Assembly (NCBI GenBank): GCA_944371995.1
Contig: CALVYD010000001.1
Coordinates: forward strand, 1 to 64,000
Direction of reading: 5' to 3'
Source of the DNA: an uncultured Bacilli bacterium
Lineage (GTDB): Bacteria; Bacillota_I; Bacilli_A; RF39; UBA660
Length of the DNA stretch: 64,000 nt
Shown here piece by piece: positions 27,208-37,148 of this stretch; the stretch's first letter is position 1; each line of letters starts with the position of its first letter. A model generated the notes under the pieces. The model was not told the origin of the DNA, did no database searches, and saw nothing but the letters and a program-made list of their open reading frames with translations. Both the position numbers and the translations under genes were made by a program.

Positions 27208-27718
27208 AAGAATTAATAGTAAGCCTCTTATATTTTTTAGGAATAAGAGAAATAATAAAGTAAAGAACTTCTCCATAAATTAAGTTCAACAATAAACTAT
27301 GACTAATCTTATATAAAAAGCGATAAAAAGTCATCGGAACCAGCTGAAAAATCAAAATAACAATGACATTCATAACCTCATATCCAATAATTGCCAAACT
27401 GATAAATAATAATAAGCTTAACCAGTTAAGCCGAATATAACGATAAAGTAGCAGCACAAGAGCACCTAATCCTAAAAATAATATTGCATTATAAAACAAT
27501 AAATTAGTATACATAAAGTCATAAACCAATCCTGTTACAAAACAGATAGTTAAATACTTACGAATTGTTTTTGTAAAAAAAGGATAGATAACAACGAAAG
27601 AAACAATAGTAAGCATAGGCGTAAATAATGATAAATCTCCTACCATATATGGTAAAAAATTAGAAAGAATACCATCTAAAAGAAAAGAGATAACAAGGAT
27701 AACTATAGGAATCAACAT
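27206..27718 (-). CDS. mreD: rod-shape protein MreD
   Basis: 170 residues with about five membrane helices and no soluble domain, directly downstream of mreC with a one-base gap. Family features are FVTGLVYDFMYTNLLFYNA (the G-x-x-x-D region) and the helix after it. MreD works with MreC, RodA and PBP2 in the elongation complex that synthesises side-wall peptidoglycan. Ends at a strong terminator before spoIVFA. Confidence 0.88.
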   Translation of the reverse strand: MLIPIVILVISFLLDGILSNFLPYMVGDLSLFTPMLTIVSFVVIYPFFTKTIRKYLTICFVTGLVYDFMYTNLLFYNAILFLGLGALVLLLYRYIRLNWLSLLLFISLAIIGYEVMNVIVILIFQLVPMTFYRFLYKISHSLLLNLIYGEVLYFIISLIPKKYKRLTINS

Positions 27719-27719
27719 A

Positions 27720-28520
27720 TTACTCTTTCTCCTTTAAAACAGTAACATAATGAATATCATTAAAATCCTGCGATGTCTTAATATATAATGTTTTACTTAA
27801 ATCATACTTATCACTTTTTATATCTTGTACAACACCTACATAAATTCCTCCAGGAAACATACCACCTAAACCACTAGTAATAATCGTATCTCCTTTTTGT
27901 ACTGTACTCATTTTATCTACACCAGTAACAGTAACACACTCAGTATCAGAATCATAGCCATTTAAAATAGCATAACTATCACCTGTACCCGTTTGAATAG
28001 TAACACTAACTTTATAATTAACATCATCTGAAGTAATTAATTTAATCTCACTAGAATTTTTATATACTCTTGAAATCTTTCCAACTAAACCATGTTTAGT
28101 AACAACAGCCATATCCTTTTTTATTCCATCTTTTGAACCCTTATCTATCATTAATTGGTTAAACCAATAATTTTTATTTCTAGATAAAATTGTAGCATTA
28201 ATAGGCGTATATTCAGTAAGTGTTCTATTTAAATCTAACACATCTTTTAATTCTTGAATTTCTTGTTCCAAAGAAGCATTAACGTTTTTCTGAATAAGAT
28301 AACTCTCTGTTTGGTCAACATCTTTTTCACCATTTAACGCCGTAAAAGGATACATAACTACTTTATCTATCATAGTAATCACATCTTTAACAATGCCTTC
28401 TCCAAAAAAATTAGAACGATTCATCTTAATAGAAACCGTAAGACCAAATATAATTAAAAAGATAACCGCTATAACTACAATTTTAAAATTTAAATTTTTT
28501 CTTTTTCTACTCTTGTACAT
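27720..28520 (-). CDS. mreC: rod-shape-determining protein MreC
   Basis: 266 residues: a basic N-terminus, one membrane helix (about 14-36), a coiled coil (about 70-100, ending LKDVLDLNRTLTEYTPINAT read in pieces) and the double beta-barrel with VVTKHGLVGKISRVYK and ITSGLGGMFPGGIYVGVV. MreC links MreB filaments to the cell-wall machinery. Start taken as the ATG before YKSRKRKNLNFK. mreB is not adjacent, unlike in Bacillus. Together with mreD it implies rod-type elongation. Confidence 0.92.
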   Translation of the reverse strand: MYKSRKRKNLNFKIVVIAVIFLIIFGLTVSIKMNRSNFFGEGIVKDVITMIDKVVMYPFTALNGEKDVDQTESYLIQKNVNASLEQEIQELKDVLDLNRTLTEYTPINATILSRNKNYWFNQLMIDKGSKDGIKKDMAVVTKHGLVGKISRVYKNSSEIKLITSDDVNYKVSVTIQTGTGDSYAILNGYDSDTECVTVTGVDKMSTVQKGDTIITSGLGGMFPGGIYVGVVQDIKSDKYDLSKTLYIKTSQDFNDIHYVTVLKEKE

Positions 28521-28570
28521 AACATCATCCCATTCCAACTTATTATAATATAAATAAATTAGCCTCGCAA

Positions 28571-29245
28571 CTATAGATTTAAAATATTATGATGTTCATA
28601 AAAACTATAATAAGAATCTTCTCCTGCAATAATATGATCACGAATAGGAATACCTTGAACATAACCAGTTTTTACTAAATGATCAGTAAGTAAAACATCC
28701 TCTTTACTAGGCATAACATGATTAGAAGGATGATTATGAATACACACAATACTAGATGCACTCAAACGATATGCCTCCTTAAAAATTTCCCTAGGATGAA
28801 CAACACTACGATTAATAGTTCCCATAAACAATAACTTCCTTTCTAATAATTCTTGTTTTTGATTAAAATAATAACAATAAAAATATTCTTGCTTTAGATC
28901 AGCAATATAATATTTAATATCTTTCCAAATATCTTCTGCACATTGAAATTTGATTAACGATTCTTTATCTCGCAAAAAAATACGTCGTCCAAATTCAATA
29001 GCAGCTAGTATTTCAATTGCTTTTACTTTTCCTATTCCTTTAACAGAAATAAAATCATAATAACTACACTCTTTAATTGTTGCAACAGGATATTTCTTTA
29101 AAACTTCTATCGCTAATTCATGTACATTTTTATTATGACACCCGTTACGAAGAAGAATAGATAATACCTGTGAATCTGATAATGATTGAGCACCATGCAT
29201 AATTAACTTTTCTCTAGGACGTTCATCATCAGGAAGTTCTTTCAT
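28571..29245 (-). CDS. radC: RadC/YeeS-family JAB1/MPN protein
   Basis: About 225 residues with the RadC layout: ELPDDERPREKLIMHGA at the start, a helix-hairpin-helix region (FISVKGIGKVKAIEILAAIE) and the JAMM motif HNHPSNHVMPSKEDVLLTD. The true function of RadC is uncertain; the old DNA-repair assignment was not upheld. The ATG used here is 15 bases from the AGAGGTG site, further than normal. An ATT at 29252-29254 has normal spacing and would add three residues, so the start is uncertain. It is next to mreC, as in Bacillus. Confidence 0.9.
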   Translation of the reverse strand: MKELPDDERPREKLIMHGAQSLSDSQVLSILLRNGCHNKNVHELAIEVLKKYPVATIKECSYYDFISVKGIGKVKAIEILAAIEFGRRIFLRDKESLIKFQCAEDIWKDIKYYIADLKQEYFYCYYFNQKQELLERKLLFMGTINRSVVHPREIFKEAYRLSASSIVCIHNHPSNHVMPSKEDVLLTDHLVKTGYVQGIPIRDHIIAGEDSYYSFYEHHNILNL

Positions 29246-29289
29246 CTTATAAATAATAATCACCTCTATATTATTATAGGAAAAAACTT

Positions 29290-29742
29290 CTACATTCCTG
29301 TACCAATTAGTTCCTCATAATTAGCAAGTACAACCTCTTCTATAGTTAAAATATCATCTGCAGAATCCGACTCCTTCACCAATAAATCAAATTGAACTAC
29401 ATTATTAGAAAACTCTTCATTGTCTAATTTCATTTCCTTGATATAAGTTTGATATCCCATATCCTTATATATCTTTTGAATTTTTTCTGCATTCTCACGT
29501 GTCTTAGTAATACCAACATATACATAATACTTATTATCTTCTAAAACTGTTAATTTATTCGCTAAGTCACCAACATTTTCCTGCATAATTTCCTTAGAAG
29601 AATAAACTCCCTCTTGCAAAAAATAATAAGCATTATCTTCTTGAAATACAGAAATACTATCTGGTGCTTTCTGATATAAATAATTACCACAAATAGCACC
29701 AAGTACTACAAAAATTACTGCTAATAACATTGTCTTTTTCAT
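29290..29742 (-). CDS. SPOR-domain-like anchored protein (SpoIIB-like by position)
   Basis: 150 residues: an N-terminal membrane helix (1-22), then YYFLQEGVYSSKEIMQENV and NKYYVYVGITKTRENAEKI with a following helix, the alternating pattern of a SPOR domain that binds bare glycan at division septa. In Bacillus the gene upstream of maf-radC is spoIIB, a SPOR-domain protein of the engulfing septum; the place here is equivalent. The spoIIB assignment depends on this synteny, since the sequence is short and variable. Confidence 0.6.
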   Translation of the reverse strand: MKKTMLLAVIFVVLGAICGNYLYQKAPDSISVFQEDNAYYFLQEGVYSSKEIMQENVGDLANKLTVLEDNKYYVYVGITKTRENAEKIQKIYKDMGYQTYIKEMKLDNEEFSNNVVQFDLLVKESDSADDILTIEEVVLANYEELIGTGM

Positions 29743-29827
29743 TTTTTCATCACCATCTACAGAATACTAAAAAAAAAGTGAATTATTTGTCGAAAAAAAA
29801 AGACACTTTCAAAATTTTACAAAAGTA

Positions 29828-30679
29828 TCATAATTTTTTAACAAATTGATATGTATAAGCTTCTTCCTTTCTCGGTTCTAACGAATCAAAAGAATACCTT
29901 GAAAAAGTAAGATCAAAATGCATTTCATAAGAAGTTGTCTCCATAACAACAAAACCAGGTACTCCTTCAGGCAAATTTTTATAATGAATATCATCACTCA
30001 AAGTTGGAAGTTTGATAAAATTATCAGCAAACCGACTTTTATGTGCATGACCTGAAATAACAAAAGGATACTCGACTAACCGATAGGAAGAATGTTTTTT
30101 GCTATAATGCTCAAAGGAAATTGGATAACCAAATACAGTAAAATAAGATTGTGTATATCCTAATGGAAAAACATTTTTCTTCTCCGAAGACAAAACCTTT
30201 AATAAATCAATACCATGTTCTAAATATTTATAATCATGATTACCTCCTAAAAGGTATTGACGAATACTTTCATCTTCTAGATATACATCTAAAATACGTT
30301 CACATTGCTTCATAGGTGTTTGATAATTCTTATCAGCTTCTACTAATCCATCACCAATATCACCAGCATGAAATAAATAAAAAATCCCATGGTTATGACA
30401 AAAATTTAAAACCATAGGAAAATAATCAGGATTTTCTTTTTTACTCGCAAAATGAGTATCAGAAACTAACATAACTTTTTGACCAGTCAAATCCACCATA
30501 CTATAAGATGACAAATAAGTAGTCCTCAATTGATCCATTTGTTCCAAGTTAAAATCCTTCTGATAAGAAAGAAGTTCCTTGCGTAAAACAGCTAATAACT
30601 CATACTTACTCAACTGAAATTCCTCTAAAACAAATTCAAAACTTTTACCATCAACTAACGCATCCAAAACTTCTTTCAT
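29828..30679 (-). CDS. calcineurin-like metallophosphoesterase with N-terminal helical domain
   Basis: 283 residues. The first 65 residues form a helical domain (VLDALVDGKSFEFVLEEFQL) resembling a small HTH or protein-binding module. The phosphoesterase motifs then follow: VSDTHFASK, FHAGDIGDG, GGNHDYKY and ISGHAHKSR. These bind two metals. Substrate unknown; relatives include nucleotidases and phosphodiesterases. It lies between valS and the SPOR-protein gene. Confidence 0.8.
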   Translation of the reverse strand: MKEVLDALVDGKSFEFVLEEFQLSKYELLAVLRKELLSYQKDFNLEQMDQLRTTYLSSYSMVDLTGQKVMLVSDTHFASKKENPDYFPMVLNFCHNHGIFYLFHAGDIGDGLVEADKNYQTPMKQCERILDVYLEDESIRQYLLGGNHDYKYLEHGIDLLKVLSSEKKNVFPLGYTQSYFTVFGYPISFEHYSKKHSSYRLVEYPFVISGHAHKSRFADNFIKLPTLSDDIHYKNLPEGVPGFVVMETTSYEMHFDLTFSRYSFDSLEPRKEEAYTYQFVKKL

Positions 30680-30720
30680 TTAACCACTTCCTACTACAAA
30701 ACTAGAATACTAAAAAAGTA

Positions 30721-30750
30721 TAAAAAAAGCAATAGACAAAACTCTATTGC
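30721..30750 (-). terminator. terminator of the valS operon
   Basis: GCAATAGA/TCTATTGC stem followed by TTTTTTT on the minus strand, just after the valS stop codon. Confidence 0.8.
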
Positions 30751-30756
30751 TAAAAA

Positions 30757-33300
30757 CTATAGTTGTGATTCCAAAGATACTAACTTTTCTTTCTCCTCTG
30801 CTAGTTTTTCTCGGTCCATATCTACAATATTCTTTGGTGCTTTATTTACATAATTTTCATTAGAAAGAAGTTTTTCACGTCGTTCAATAGAAGCTTTTAG
30901 TTTCTTAATTTCTTCTTGTAATTGCTCTTTATTAACTTCATTTTCAAAATAATAAGTTATCTGAACCAAAGAAGATTGATAAGAGATTGTCTGATAACTA
31001 GTAGTATCATCATTATCAGTAATTAAATTATCATCCGTAATTTTTAGTTGAGAACGATAAATATATTCTAAATCTTTATCAGTTTCTAACTGAACTTTAG
31101 CATCCTTCTTAACTCCATTTGTAACTTTTAAATTACGAATTTCTGTTAAATCAGTAATTACTTTTCTAACATCTTCATAGTCATTTACAAAAACTTCATT
31201 CTCATTATATGTAGGATAAGAACTAATCATAATAGATTCACTATCTCTAACTGGAAGCTTATCATAAATCTCCTCTGTTACATAAGGCATAAATGGATGT
31301 AACAATTTTAAAATTGTTGTAAGAACATCTAATAATACACTCTTAGTAGTATCATTCATTAAGGCTTTACTAAGTTCAATATAATTATCGCAGAAATCTT
31401 CCCAAATAAATTGATACAAAGTATTACCAACATTATGGAAATCATAACTATCCATATTTTTAATAACTTCTTGAATTAGTTGATTTTTAGCAGTCAAAAT
31501 CCACTTATCTGCTTTACTTAAATTACTAAACGTAATTTTTTCTTTCGTTAAATCCTCAATATTCATTAAAACATAACGAGAAGCATTCCATAATTTATTA
31601 ATAAAATTCCAAGTAGATTTTACTTTCTCCTCATCGTAACGTAAATCTGTACCAGGAGCCGTATTGGTTGTTAAAAAGAAACGTAAGCTATCAGCACCAT
31701 ACTTATCAATAACATCCATTGGATCTACCCCATTACCTAAAGATTTACTCATCTTACGTCCTTCTTTATCACGAATAAGACCATGAATAAGGCAATCTTT
31801 AAATGGACGTTTTCCAGTAAACTCTAAGCCTTGAAAAGTCATACGGTTTACCCAGAATGGAATAATATCATATCCAGTAACTAATACGTTATTTGGATAA
31901 TATCTTTTAAAATCTTCTGTTTCTTCAGGCCAACCTAAAGTGGAAAATGGCCATAAAGCAGATGAAAACCAAGTATCAAGAACATCCTCATCCTGTACCC
32001 AGCCATCACCTTCTGGAGCACTAAGTCCAACATAAACTTCATCCCCGCGATACCAAGCAGGAATTCTGTGTCCCCACCAAAGTTGTCTAGAAATACACCA
32101 ATCATAGGTAATTTCCATCCAATGATTCATCGTCTTCTCATAACGTTCAGGTACAAAATTAACTTTTGTATCTTTATTTTTTTGATTTTCTAAAACTCGA
32201 TCCGCAAGAGGTCTCATCTTAACAAACCATTGTTTAGAAAGAGTTGGTTCAACAACTGCATCACTTCGTTCACTATGTCCGACATTATGTACCATCTCTT
32301 CAACACGAATCAATAAATCTTGCTCCTTCAAATCTTCTAGTAATTTCTCACGACACTCCTCACGAGTCATTCCTTCATATCCAGGAGCATTCTCATTCAT
32401 AGTGGCATCCAAATTCATAACAACAACTCTTGGCAAATTATGACGCATACCAACTTCATAATCGTTAGGATCATGAGCAGGCGTAATTTTAACTACACCA
32501 GTACCAAACTCAGGATCTGCATGCATATCACCAACGATTGGAATTTCCTTATTAACAATTGGTAAAATAACCGTTTTTCCAATCAAATGTTTATAACGGT
32601 CATCCTTCGGATTAACTGCAACTGCCGTATCACCAAATAAAGTTTCAGGACGAGTTGTTGCTACATCCAAATATTGATCAGTTCCGCTAATAAAATACTT
32701 AATATGATAAAATGCACCTTTATCTTCTTTATAAATAACTTCCTCATTAGAAAGTGCTGTCATTTGAACTGGATCCCAGTTGATAATTCGCTCTCCTCGA
32801 TAAATAAGACCCTTTTCATAAAGTTTAACGAATACATAATTAACTGCATCGTTAAGGCCTTTATCTAAAGTAAATCTCTCTTTTGTGTAATCAAGACTTA
32901 GTCCTAACTTTGCCCATTGCTCGTGAATAGTATTTGCATACTCATCTTTCCAATTCCAAGCATGGTTAAGCCATTCATCACGAGAAATTCCACGAGGATT
33001 TATTCCTATATCTCGAAGACGTTTATCAACTTTAGCTTGAGTCGCAATACCAGCATGATCCATTCCAGGAAGCCATAATGTATCATATCCCTGCATTCTC
33101 TTATAACGAATCAAAATATCTTGAAGCGTTGTATCCCAGGCATGACCTAGATGAAGCTTACCTGTTACATTTGGAGGAGGTATTACAATACAATAAGGAG
33201 TCTTGTCACTCTTACTATCAGACTTAAAATATCCCTTACTCTTCCATTCTTCATATTTGTTTTTTTCAACCTCTACATGGTTATATTTTTTATCTAACAT
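30757..33300 (-). CDS. valS: valyl-tRNA synthetase, bacterial type
   Basis: 847 residues, class I synthetase. The HIGH motif is KLHLGHAWD, the editing (CP1) domain includes [17 protein letters not shown], and the KMSKS motif is [16 protein letters not shown]. The anticodon-binding domain and a C-terminal coiled-coil arm (about 785-847, [19 protein letters not shown]) are present, so this is the standard bacterial form. It charges tRNA-Val and hydrolyses mischarged Thr. It is the last gene of a T-box operon, directly downstream of a second valS-like gene; its own position next to the spoIIB-radC-mre cluster is ancestral. Confidence 0.97.
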   Translation of the reverse strand: MLDKKYNHVEVEKNKYEEWKSKGYFKSDSKSDKTPYCIVIPPPNVTGKLHLGHAWDTTLQDILIRYKRMQGYDTLWLPGMDHAGIATQAKVDKRLRDIGINPRGISRDEWLNHAWNWKDEYANTIHEQWAKLGLSLDYTKERFTLDKGLNDAVNYVFVKLYEKGLIYRGERIINWDPVQMTALSNEEVIYKEDKGAFYHIKYFISGTDQYLDVATTRPETLFGDTAVAVNPKDDRYKHLIGKTVILPIVNKEIPIVGDMHADPEFGTGVVKITPAHDPNDYEVGMRHNLPRVVVMNLDATMNENAPGYEGMTREECREKLLEDLKEQDLLIRVEEMVHNVGHSERSDAVVEPTLSKQWFVKMRPLADRVLENQKNKDTKVNFVPERYEKTMNHWMEITYDWCISRQLWWGHRIPAWYRGDEVYVGLSAPEGDGWVQDEDVLDTWFSSALWPFSTLGWPEETEDFKRYYPNNVLVTGYDIIPFWVNRMTFQGLEFTGKRPFKDCLIHGLIRDKEGRKMSKSLGNGVDPMDVIDKYGADSLRFFLTTNTAPGTDLRYDEEKVKSTWNFINKLWNASRYVLMNIEDLTKEKITFSNLSKADKWILTAKNQLIQEVIKNMDSYDFHNVGNTLYQFIWEDFCDNYIELSKALMNDTTKSVLLDVLTTILKLLHPFMPYVTEEIYDKLPVRDSESIMISSYPTYNENEVFVNDYEDVRKVITDLTEIRNLKVTNGVKKDAKVQLETDKDLEYIYRSQLKITDDNLITDNDDTTSYQTISYQSSLVQITYYFENEVNKEQLQEEIKKLKASIERREKLLSNENYVNKAPKNIVDMDREKLAEEKEKLVSLESQL

Positions 33301-33317
33301 AATTCACCCTCCTTAAA

Positions 33318-35729
33318 TTATTCTAACTCTAACTCAATATTTTTTATATTATAATCATCTTCAATAAGACTTATATTTAATTTTTTAATAAATAAGGTAG
33401 CCTTAAAATCTTTAATTGATTTTTCTATGGCATCTTTCAAATCTTCATTAACATCTAAATCAAAATTCTTAATTGGAGTTTTTAAAGAAACATTATTATT
33501 AGTTTTTTCTCCTCTTGCAATACTAATGATTTCAATAATTTGATCTCCTAATTTCATTTCTTTATCAAAATTATTATTTAATTTTATAATCTCTGTTAAA
33601 TGAATAGATATTTTATCATGATACAATTCTTGATAAATCTCTTCTGTAATAAATGGAAAATAAATACTAAAATCTTGCAATAATTTATAAAGTAAAGTAT
33701 AAACTGTTTTTTGTCCTGAATATCTAGCTTCTGCACCAAATTCCTCAGGACGATATAACCTGTGCTTTACTATTTCAATGTAATTATCACAAAAATTCCA
33801 GAAAAACTTCTCTAAATGATTTAATGCAAGACCAACTTCATAATCATCAAGATATTTAAGAAATCCTTGTTCCATTTCTTGATATTTTCCTAATATCCAT
33901 TTATCAATGTATTCATAATTATTAAATTCTTTATCTTCATAATCTTGAAGGTGCATTTCAATGAATTTAGATACATTCCAAATCTTATTTACTAATTTAC
34001 GTCCTCTTTGTAACGTCTCTTCACTATACACAATATCTGTACCTAAACGCCCTGAACCTGCCCAGTAACGTATTACATCAGCCGAATATTGATTTATAAG
34101 AGATAATGGTTCTATCTTACTATTGCCTTTACTCTTACTTATTTTTTGTCCCTTATCCGCCATAACAAATCCAGAAATCATAACATTATCCCATGGTCTC
34201 GCACCAAAATGATAAAAACTCTTAACTATCGTATAAAAATCCCAGGTTCTAATAATTTCTGATGCATTCGTTCTTAAACTCATAGATTTTAAAATATCTT
34301 CATAACTATCCTTTTCACCATATTTCATGTTTATTAATGGAGTGACTGAAGAAGTTGCCCAGGTGTCCATTACATCGGTTTCAGGAACAAATTCAGTGCA
34401 TCCACATTTAGGACATTTATCTATCATTGGTGAATCTACTAATGGATTTACAGGTAAATCCTCTTTTTTGGCAAATATAGGTTCTCCACATTCTCTACAA
34501 TACCAAACAGGGAATGGAACACCAAAATACCTTTGTCTAGAAATACACCAATCCCACATAATGTTCTGAACCCATTCATTATACCTATTTTTCATATGTC
34601 CAGGATACCAGTGAATTTCATTACCTATTTTCAAAAAATCTTCTTTATGATTCATAGTATCTATAAACCATTGCTTCATAACAGAATACTCTACTTCTTT
34701 ACCACATCTTTCATGAGTTTGAACATCGTGTTCTAATTCTTCTATCTTTACAATAAATCCTCCATTTTGTAAATCCTCAATAATCCGCTTTCTTGCTTCT
34801 TTAATTTTTAATCCACCATAATTTGGTACATCATCTATAATTCTTCCATCATCTGTAAAAATATATTTTAATGGTAAATTATATTTTTTCCACCATTCAA
34901 TATCTGTCTGATCTCCAAAAGTACAGCACATTACTACACCAGTACCTTTGTCTATAGCGACCTTCTCATCTGCCATAATAGGAACTCCTACATCTATAAC
35001 AGGAATATGTGCTGTCTTCCCAATTAAATGATTATGTTCATCATCATTAGGATTGACAAATACACACACAATAGCCGGTAATAATTCTGGACGAGTTGTT
35101 GCGATAGTAAACTCTTCTCCATCTTCTACAGTTTTAAAATTGATGTAATTAAAAGTTGTTTTAATAGTCTTGGTTTCTAACTCTGCCTGTGCTATAGAAG
35201 TTAAGCATTCATTACACCATAATGCAGGTGATTCTTTATGATAACAATGTCCTTTATCTACTAAATCCAAAAAAGACAACTGACTAATCTTAATAGTTGA
35301 AGGACTAACTGTCTTATAATGAATATCCCAATCCGTACTTACTCCCATTTTACTAAACAACTCTTGAAATTCTTCTTCATATTTATTTGTAGTCCTATAA
35401 CACAATTTTGAAAATTCTTCTCTACCAATTTCATGTGCCTTTTTACCTTGCTCTTTTTCTACAAGTCTTTCACTAGGTAACCCGTTATCATCGAATCCGA
35501 AAGGATAAAAAACATTGTAACCTCTCAATCTTTTGTATCTAGCAATCATTTCTGTCTGTGAATAAGAAAAAATATGCCCGATATGGATTTTACCATTAAC
35601 TGTTGGTGGTGGAGTATCGATTGAAAATACTTCTCTACCATCTGGAATAAACTGATATATTTTATTATCATTCCAATAATTCAACCATTTTGCCTCTTTT
35701 TCTTGTGCTTTATATTTATTATCTAACAT
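33318..35729 (-). CDS. second, divergent valyl-tRNA synthetase (type without coiled-coil arm)
   Basis: 803 residues, class I synthetase with HIGH motif GKIHIGHIFS and KMSKS motif KGQKISKSKGN, editing-domain motif TTRPELLPAIVCVFVNP and a zinc-knuckle pair (WYCRECGEPIFA and DKCPKCGCTEF) in the CP region plus WCNECLTS. There is no C-terminal coiled coil. These features fit the archaeal-like ValRS form found in some bacteria such as spirochaetes and Rickettsia. It lies 17 bases upstream of the standard valS and under the same T-box. It may be a functional second ValRS acquired by transfer, for example a version resistant to an inhibitor, but I have only layout as evidence. Confidence 0.9.
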   Translation of the reverse strand: MLDNKYKAQEKEAKWLNYWNDNKIYQFIPDGREVFSIDTPPPTVNGKIHIGHIFSYSQTEMIARYKRLRGYNVFYPFGFDDNGLPSERLVEKEQGKKAHEIGREEFSKLCYRTTNKYEEEFQELFSKMGVSTDWDIHYKTVSPSTIKISQLSFLDLVDKGHCYHKESPALWCNECLTSIAQAELETKTIKTTFNYINFKTVEDGEEFTIATTRPELLPAIVCVFVNPNDDEHNHLIGKTAHIPVIDVGVPIMADEKVAIDKGTGVVMCCTFGDQTDIEWWKKYNLPLKYIFTDDGRIIDDVPNYGGLKIKEARKRIIEDLQNGGFIVKIEELEHDVQTHERCGKEVEYSVMKQWFIDTMNHKEDFLKIGNEIHWYPGHMKNRYNEWVQNIMWDWCISRQRYFGVPFPVWYCRECGEPIFAKKEDLPVNPLVDSPMIDKCPKCGCTEFVPETDVMDTWATSSVTPLINMKYGEKDSYEDILKSMSLRTNASEIIRTWDFYTIVKSFYHFGARPWDNVMISGFVMADKGQKISKSKGNSKIEPLSLINQYSADVIRYWAGSGRLGTDIVYSEETLQRGRKLVNKIWNVSKFIEMHLQDYEDKEFNNYEYIDKWILGKYQEMEQGFLKYLDDYEVGLALNHLEKFFWNFCDNYIEIVKHRLYRPEEFGAEARYSGQKTVYTLLYKLLQDFSIYFPFITEEIYQELYHDKISIHLTEIIKLNNNFDKEMKLGDQIIEIISIARGEKTNNNVSLKTPIKNFDLDVNEDLKDAIEKSIKDFKATLFIKKLNISLIEDDYNIKNIELELE

Positions 35730-35740
35730 AAAAATCTCAC

Positions 35741-36187
35741 CTATCTACCTTTTAAATTTACTTGATTTGAATGAAACAACTGATTCTTGACTCGCATCGT
35801 TTGTAAAATCGTAGATAAACCTTTTAATGATACAACTTCCTTTTCATCATTATCTTCTGAAAAACTATAAGCACCAACCATATTCCAAGAAAAAAAATCA
35901 TATTGATGTGTTTCAAAATAATTTAATTGCTGATCAGTTATTTCTTTAGGTAAATAAAAAATAATAATACCCGCATCATTTTCCGTTTTATAAGAAAAAT
36001 GACCTAGACGTGCAATTTCTAAAGAAGCATGTTGAGAATCATCTTTTAAAAAAGAATAACCAAGTCGATATTTATCAGAAAACTCCTGATAAACCTCTAC
36101 ATGATCCTCACCATAATATACATCTCTCTCGAAAGAATCAGCCAAAATTTGTCTCTCATCAGGTATAATAACAACTTTTCCTCTCAT
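35741..36187 (-). CDS. unknown protein, first gene of the Val T-box operon
   Basis: 148 residues beginning MRGKVVIIPDERQILADSF, an alpha/beta soluble protein with ASLEIARLGHFSYKTEND, GIIIFYLPKEITDQQLNYF and a helical end (LKGLSTILQTMRVKNQLFH). I do not know the family. It lies between the T-box terminator and the second ValRS gene (11-base gap), so it will be made when valyl-tRNA is short. The start is the ATG after AGAGGTG; an ATG 12 codons upstream lies in the T-box terminator. Confidence 0.7.
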   Translation of the reverse strand: MRGKVVIIPDERQILADSFERDVYYGEDHVEVYQEFSDKYRLGYSFLKDDSQHASLEIARLGHFSYKTENDAGIIIFYLPKEITDQQLNYFETHQYDFFSWNMVGAYSFSEDNDEKEVVSLKGLSTILQTMRVKNQLFHSNQVNLKGR

Positions 36188-36195
36188 AATTTCAC

Positions 36196-36426
36196 CTCTT
36201 AACAAAAAACGAGCTTCATCCAAAGGACGAAAACTCGTGGTACCACCTTATTTTATAGAATTAAAAACTCTATCTCAACATCGTAACGTGATGAACGGAT
36301 ATTTCTTACTACTAGTTCAGAAACTCTGCTCCACTGCTACCTTCAAAATAGTTCATCAGCTATTTTCACCAACCATAGCCTCTCTAAAGACTCTCCATTT
36401 TTACTCCTCAGTATCATCGCATCTAC
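36196..36426 (-). promoter_or_regulatory. T-box leader, apparent Val specifier (GTA)
   Basis: Read on the minus strand, the leader has a GGAGAG-type Stem I region, a T-box core AAGGTGGTACCACG (36236-36249) and a terminator (36209-36238 stem with TTTTTT at 36204-36209). In Stem I the sequence GAAGGTAGCAGTGGA matches the usual specifier region; the three bases in the specifier place are GTA (36338-36340), a Val codon. Uncharged tRNA-Val would pair there and with the T-box bulge, stopping terminator formation. The downstream genes are two valyl-tRNA synthetases, which agrees. Confidence 0.92.
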
Positions 36427-36431
36427 GAATG

Positions 36432-36460
36432 ATTATAACGTATATTGATAACTTTTTCAA
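36432..36460 (-). promoter_or_regulatory. promoter of the T-box operon
   Basis: TTGAAA (36455-36460) and TATAAT (36432-36437) on the minus strand with a 17-base spacer, about 7 bases before the T-box leader. Confidence 0.85.
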
Positions 36461-36478
36461 GAGTAATTTCTATTTAAA

Positions 36479-37147
36479 CTATTCCTCATCAATCTTCTTA
36501 ACATCAGGATACTCTTTTCCTTTTAAATCAATAATTGTCTTCTTAATAGTCAAATTATGAGTAAGCTTTCCTGAATTAGGATCAGAAATACCTTCATTTT
36601 TAACAATTCGATTAATATTATCTTTACCATCAATAACTTTGCCAAATGCTGCATACTCTCCATCTAAATATTCTGCTTCACCTAACATGATAAAGAACTG
36701 ACTACCTGCAGAATCATAATCCTCACTGCGAGCCATAGAAACTACCCATTTATCATGTTTTAAATCGTTTTCAAAACCATTTTCACTAAACTCACCTTTA
36801 ATTGTATATCCAGGCCCGCCAGTACCATTTCCATTAGGATCTCCTCCTTGTAATACAAAGTCCTTCACCAAACGATGAAAAGTATTATTATCATAAAATC
36901 CAGATTTTACCAAAGAAATAAAATTATTAACAGTATTAGGAGCAACATCAGGATAAAGCTCAATAACAATAGACCCGTAGTCCTCCACATACATAGCAAC
37001 TACTGGATTTTTAGTATCATACTGATCAAGAGTTGTCTCATTACCATCCACATCATAAGAAATACCAAGCAAATCTTCTTTTACTCCACAACCTGTTAAA
37101 GTGAACAAAGTAGCAATAGTAACAAACACCAATAATATTTTTTTCAT
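36479..37147 (-). CDS. lipoprotein peptidyl-prolyl isomerase (cyclophilin type)
   Basis: 222 residues. A signal peptide with lipobox LFTLTGC ends at Cys near residue 20. The cyclophilin domain follows: VNNFISLVKSGFYDNNTFHR, FVLQGGDPNGNGTGGPGYTI and SAGSQFFIMLGEAEYLDG. It would help fold proteins outside the membrane. The start is the ATG nine bases after GGAGAAG; the longest frame begins in the previous gene. It follows the flavoprotein gene with a one-base gap. Confidence 0.9.
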   Translation of the reverse strand: MKKILLVFVTIATLFTLTGCGVKEDLLGISYDVDGNETTLDQYDTKNPVVAMYVEDYGSIVIELYPDVAPNTVNNFISLVKSGFYDNNTFHRLVKDFVLQGGDPNGNGTGGPGYTIKGEFSENGFENDLKHDKWVVSMARSEDYDSAGSQFFIMLGEAEYLDGEYAAFGKVIDGKDNINRIVKNEGISDPNSGKLTHNLTIKKTIIDLKGKEYPDVKKIDEE

Positions 37148-37148
37148 A

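Noticed and set aside
34327-34736. Plus-strand frames within the second ValRS gene
   Set aside because: They overlap the well-supported synthetase and lack ribosome sites.
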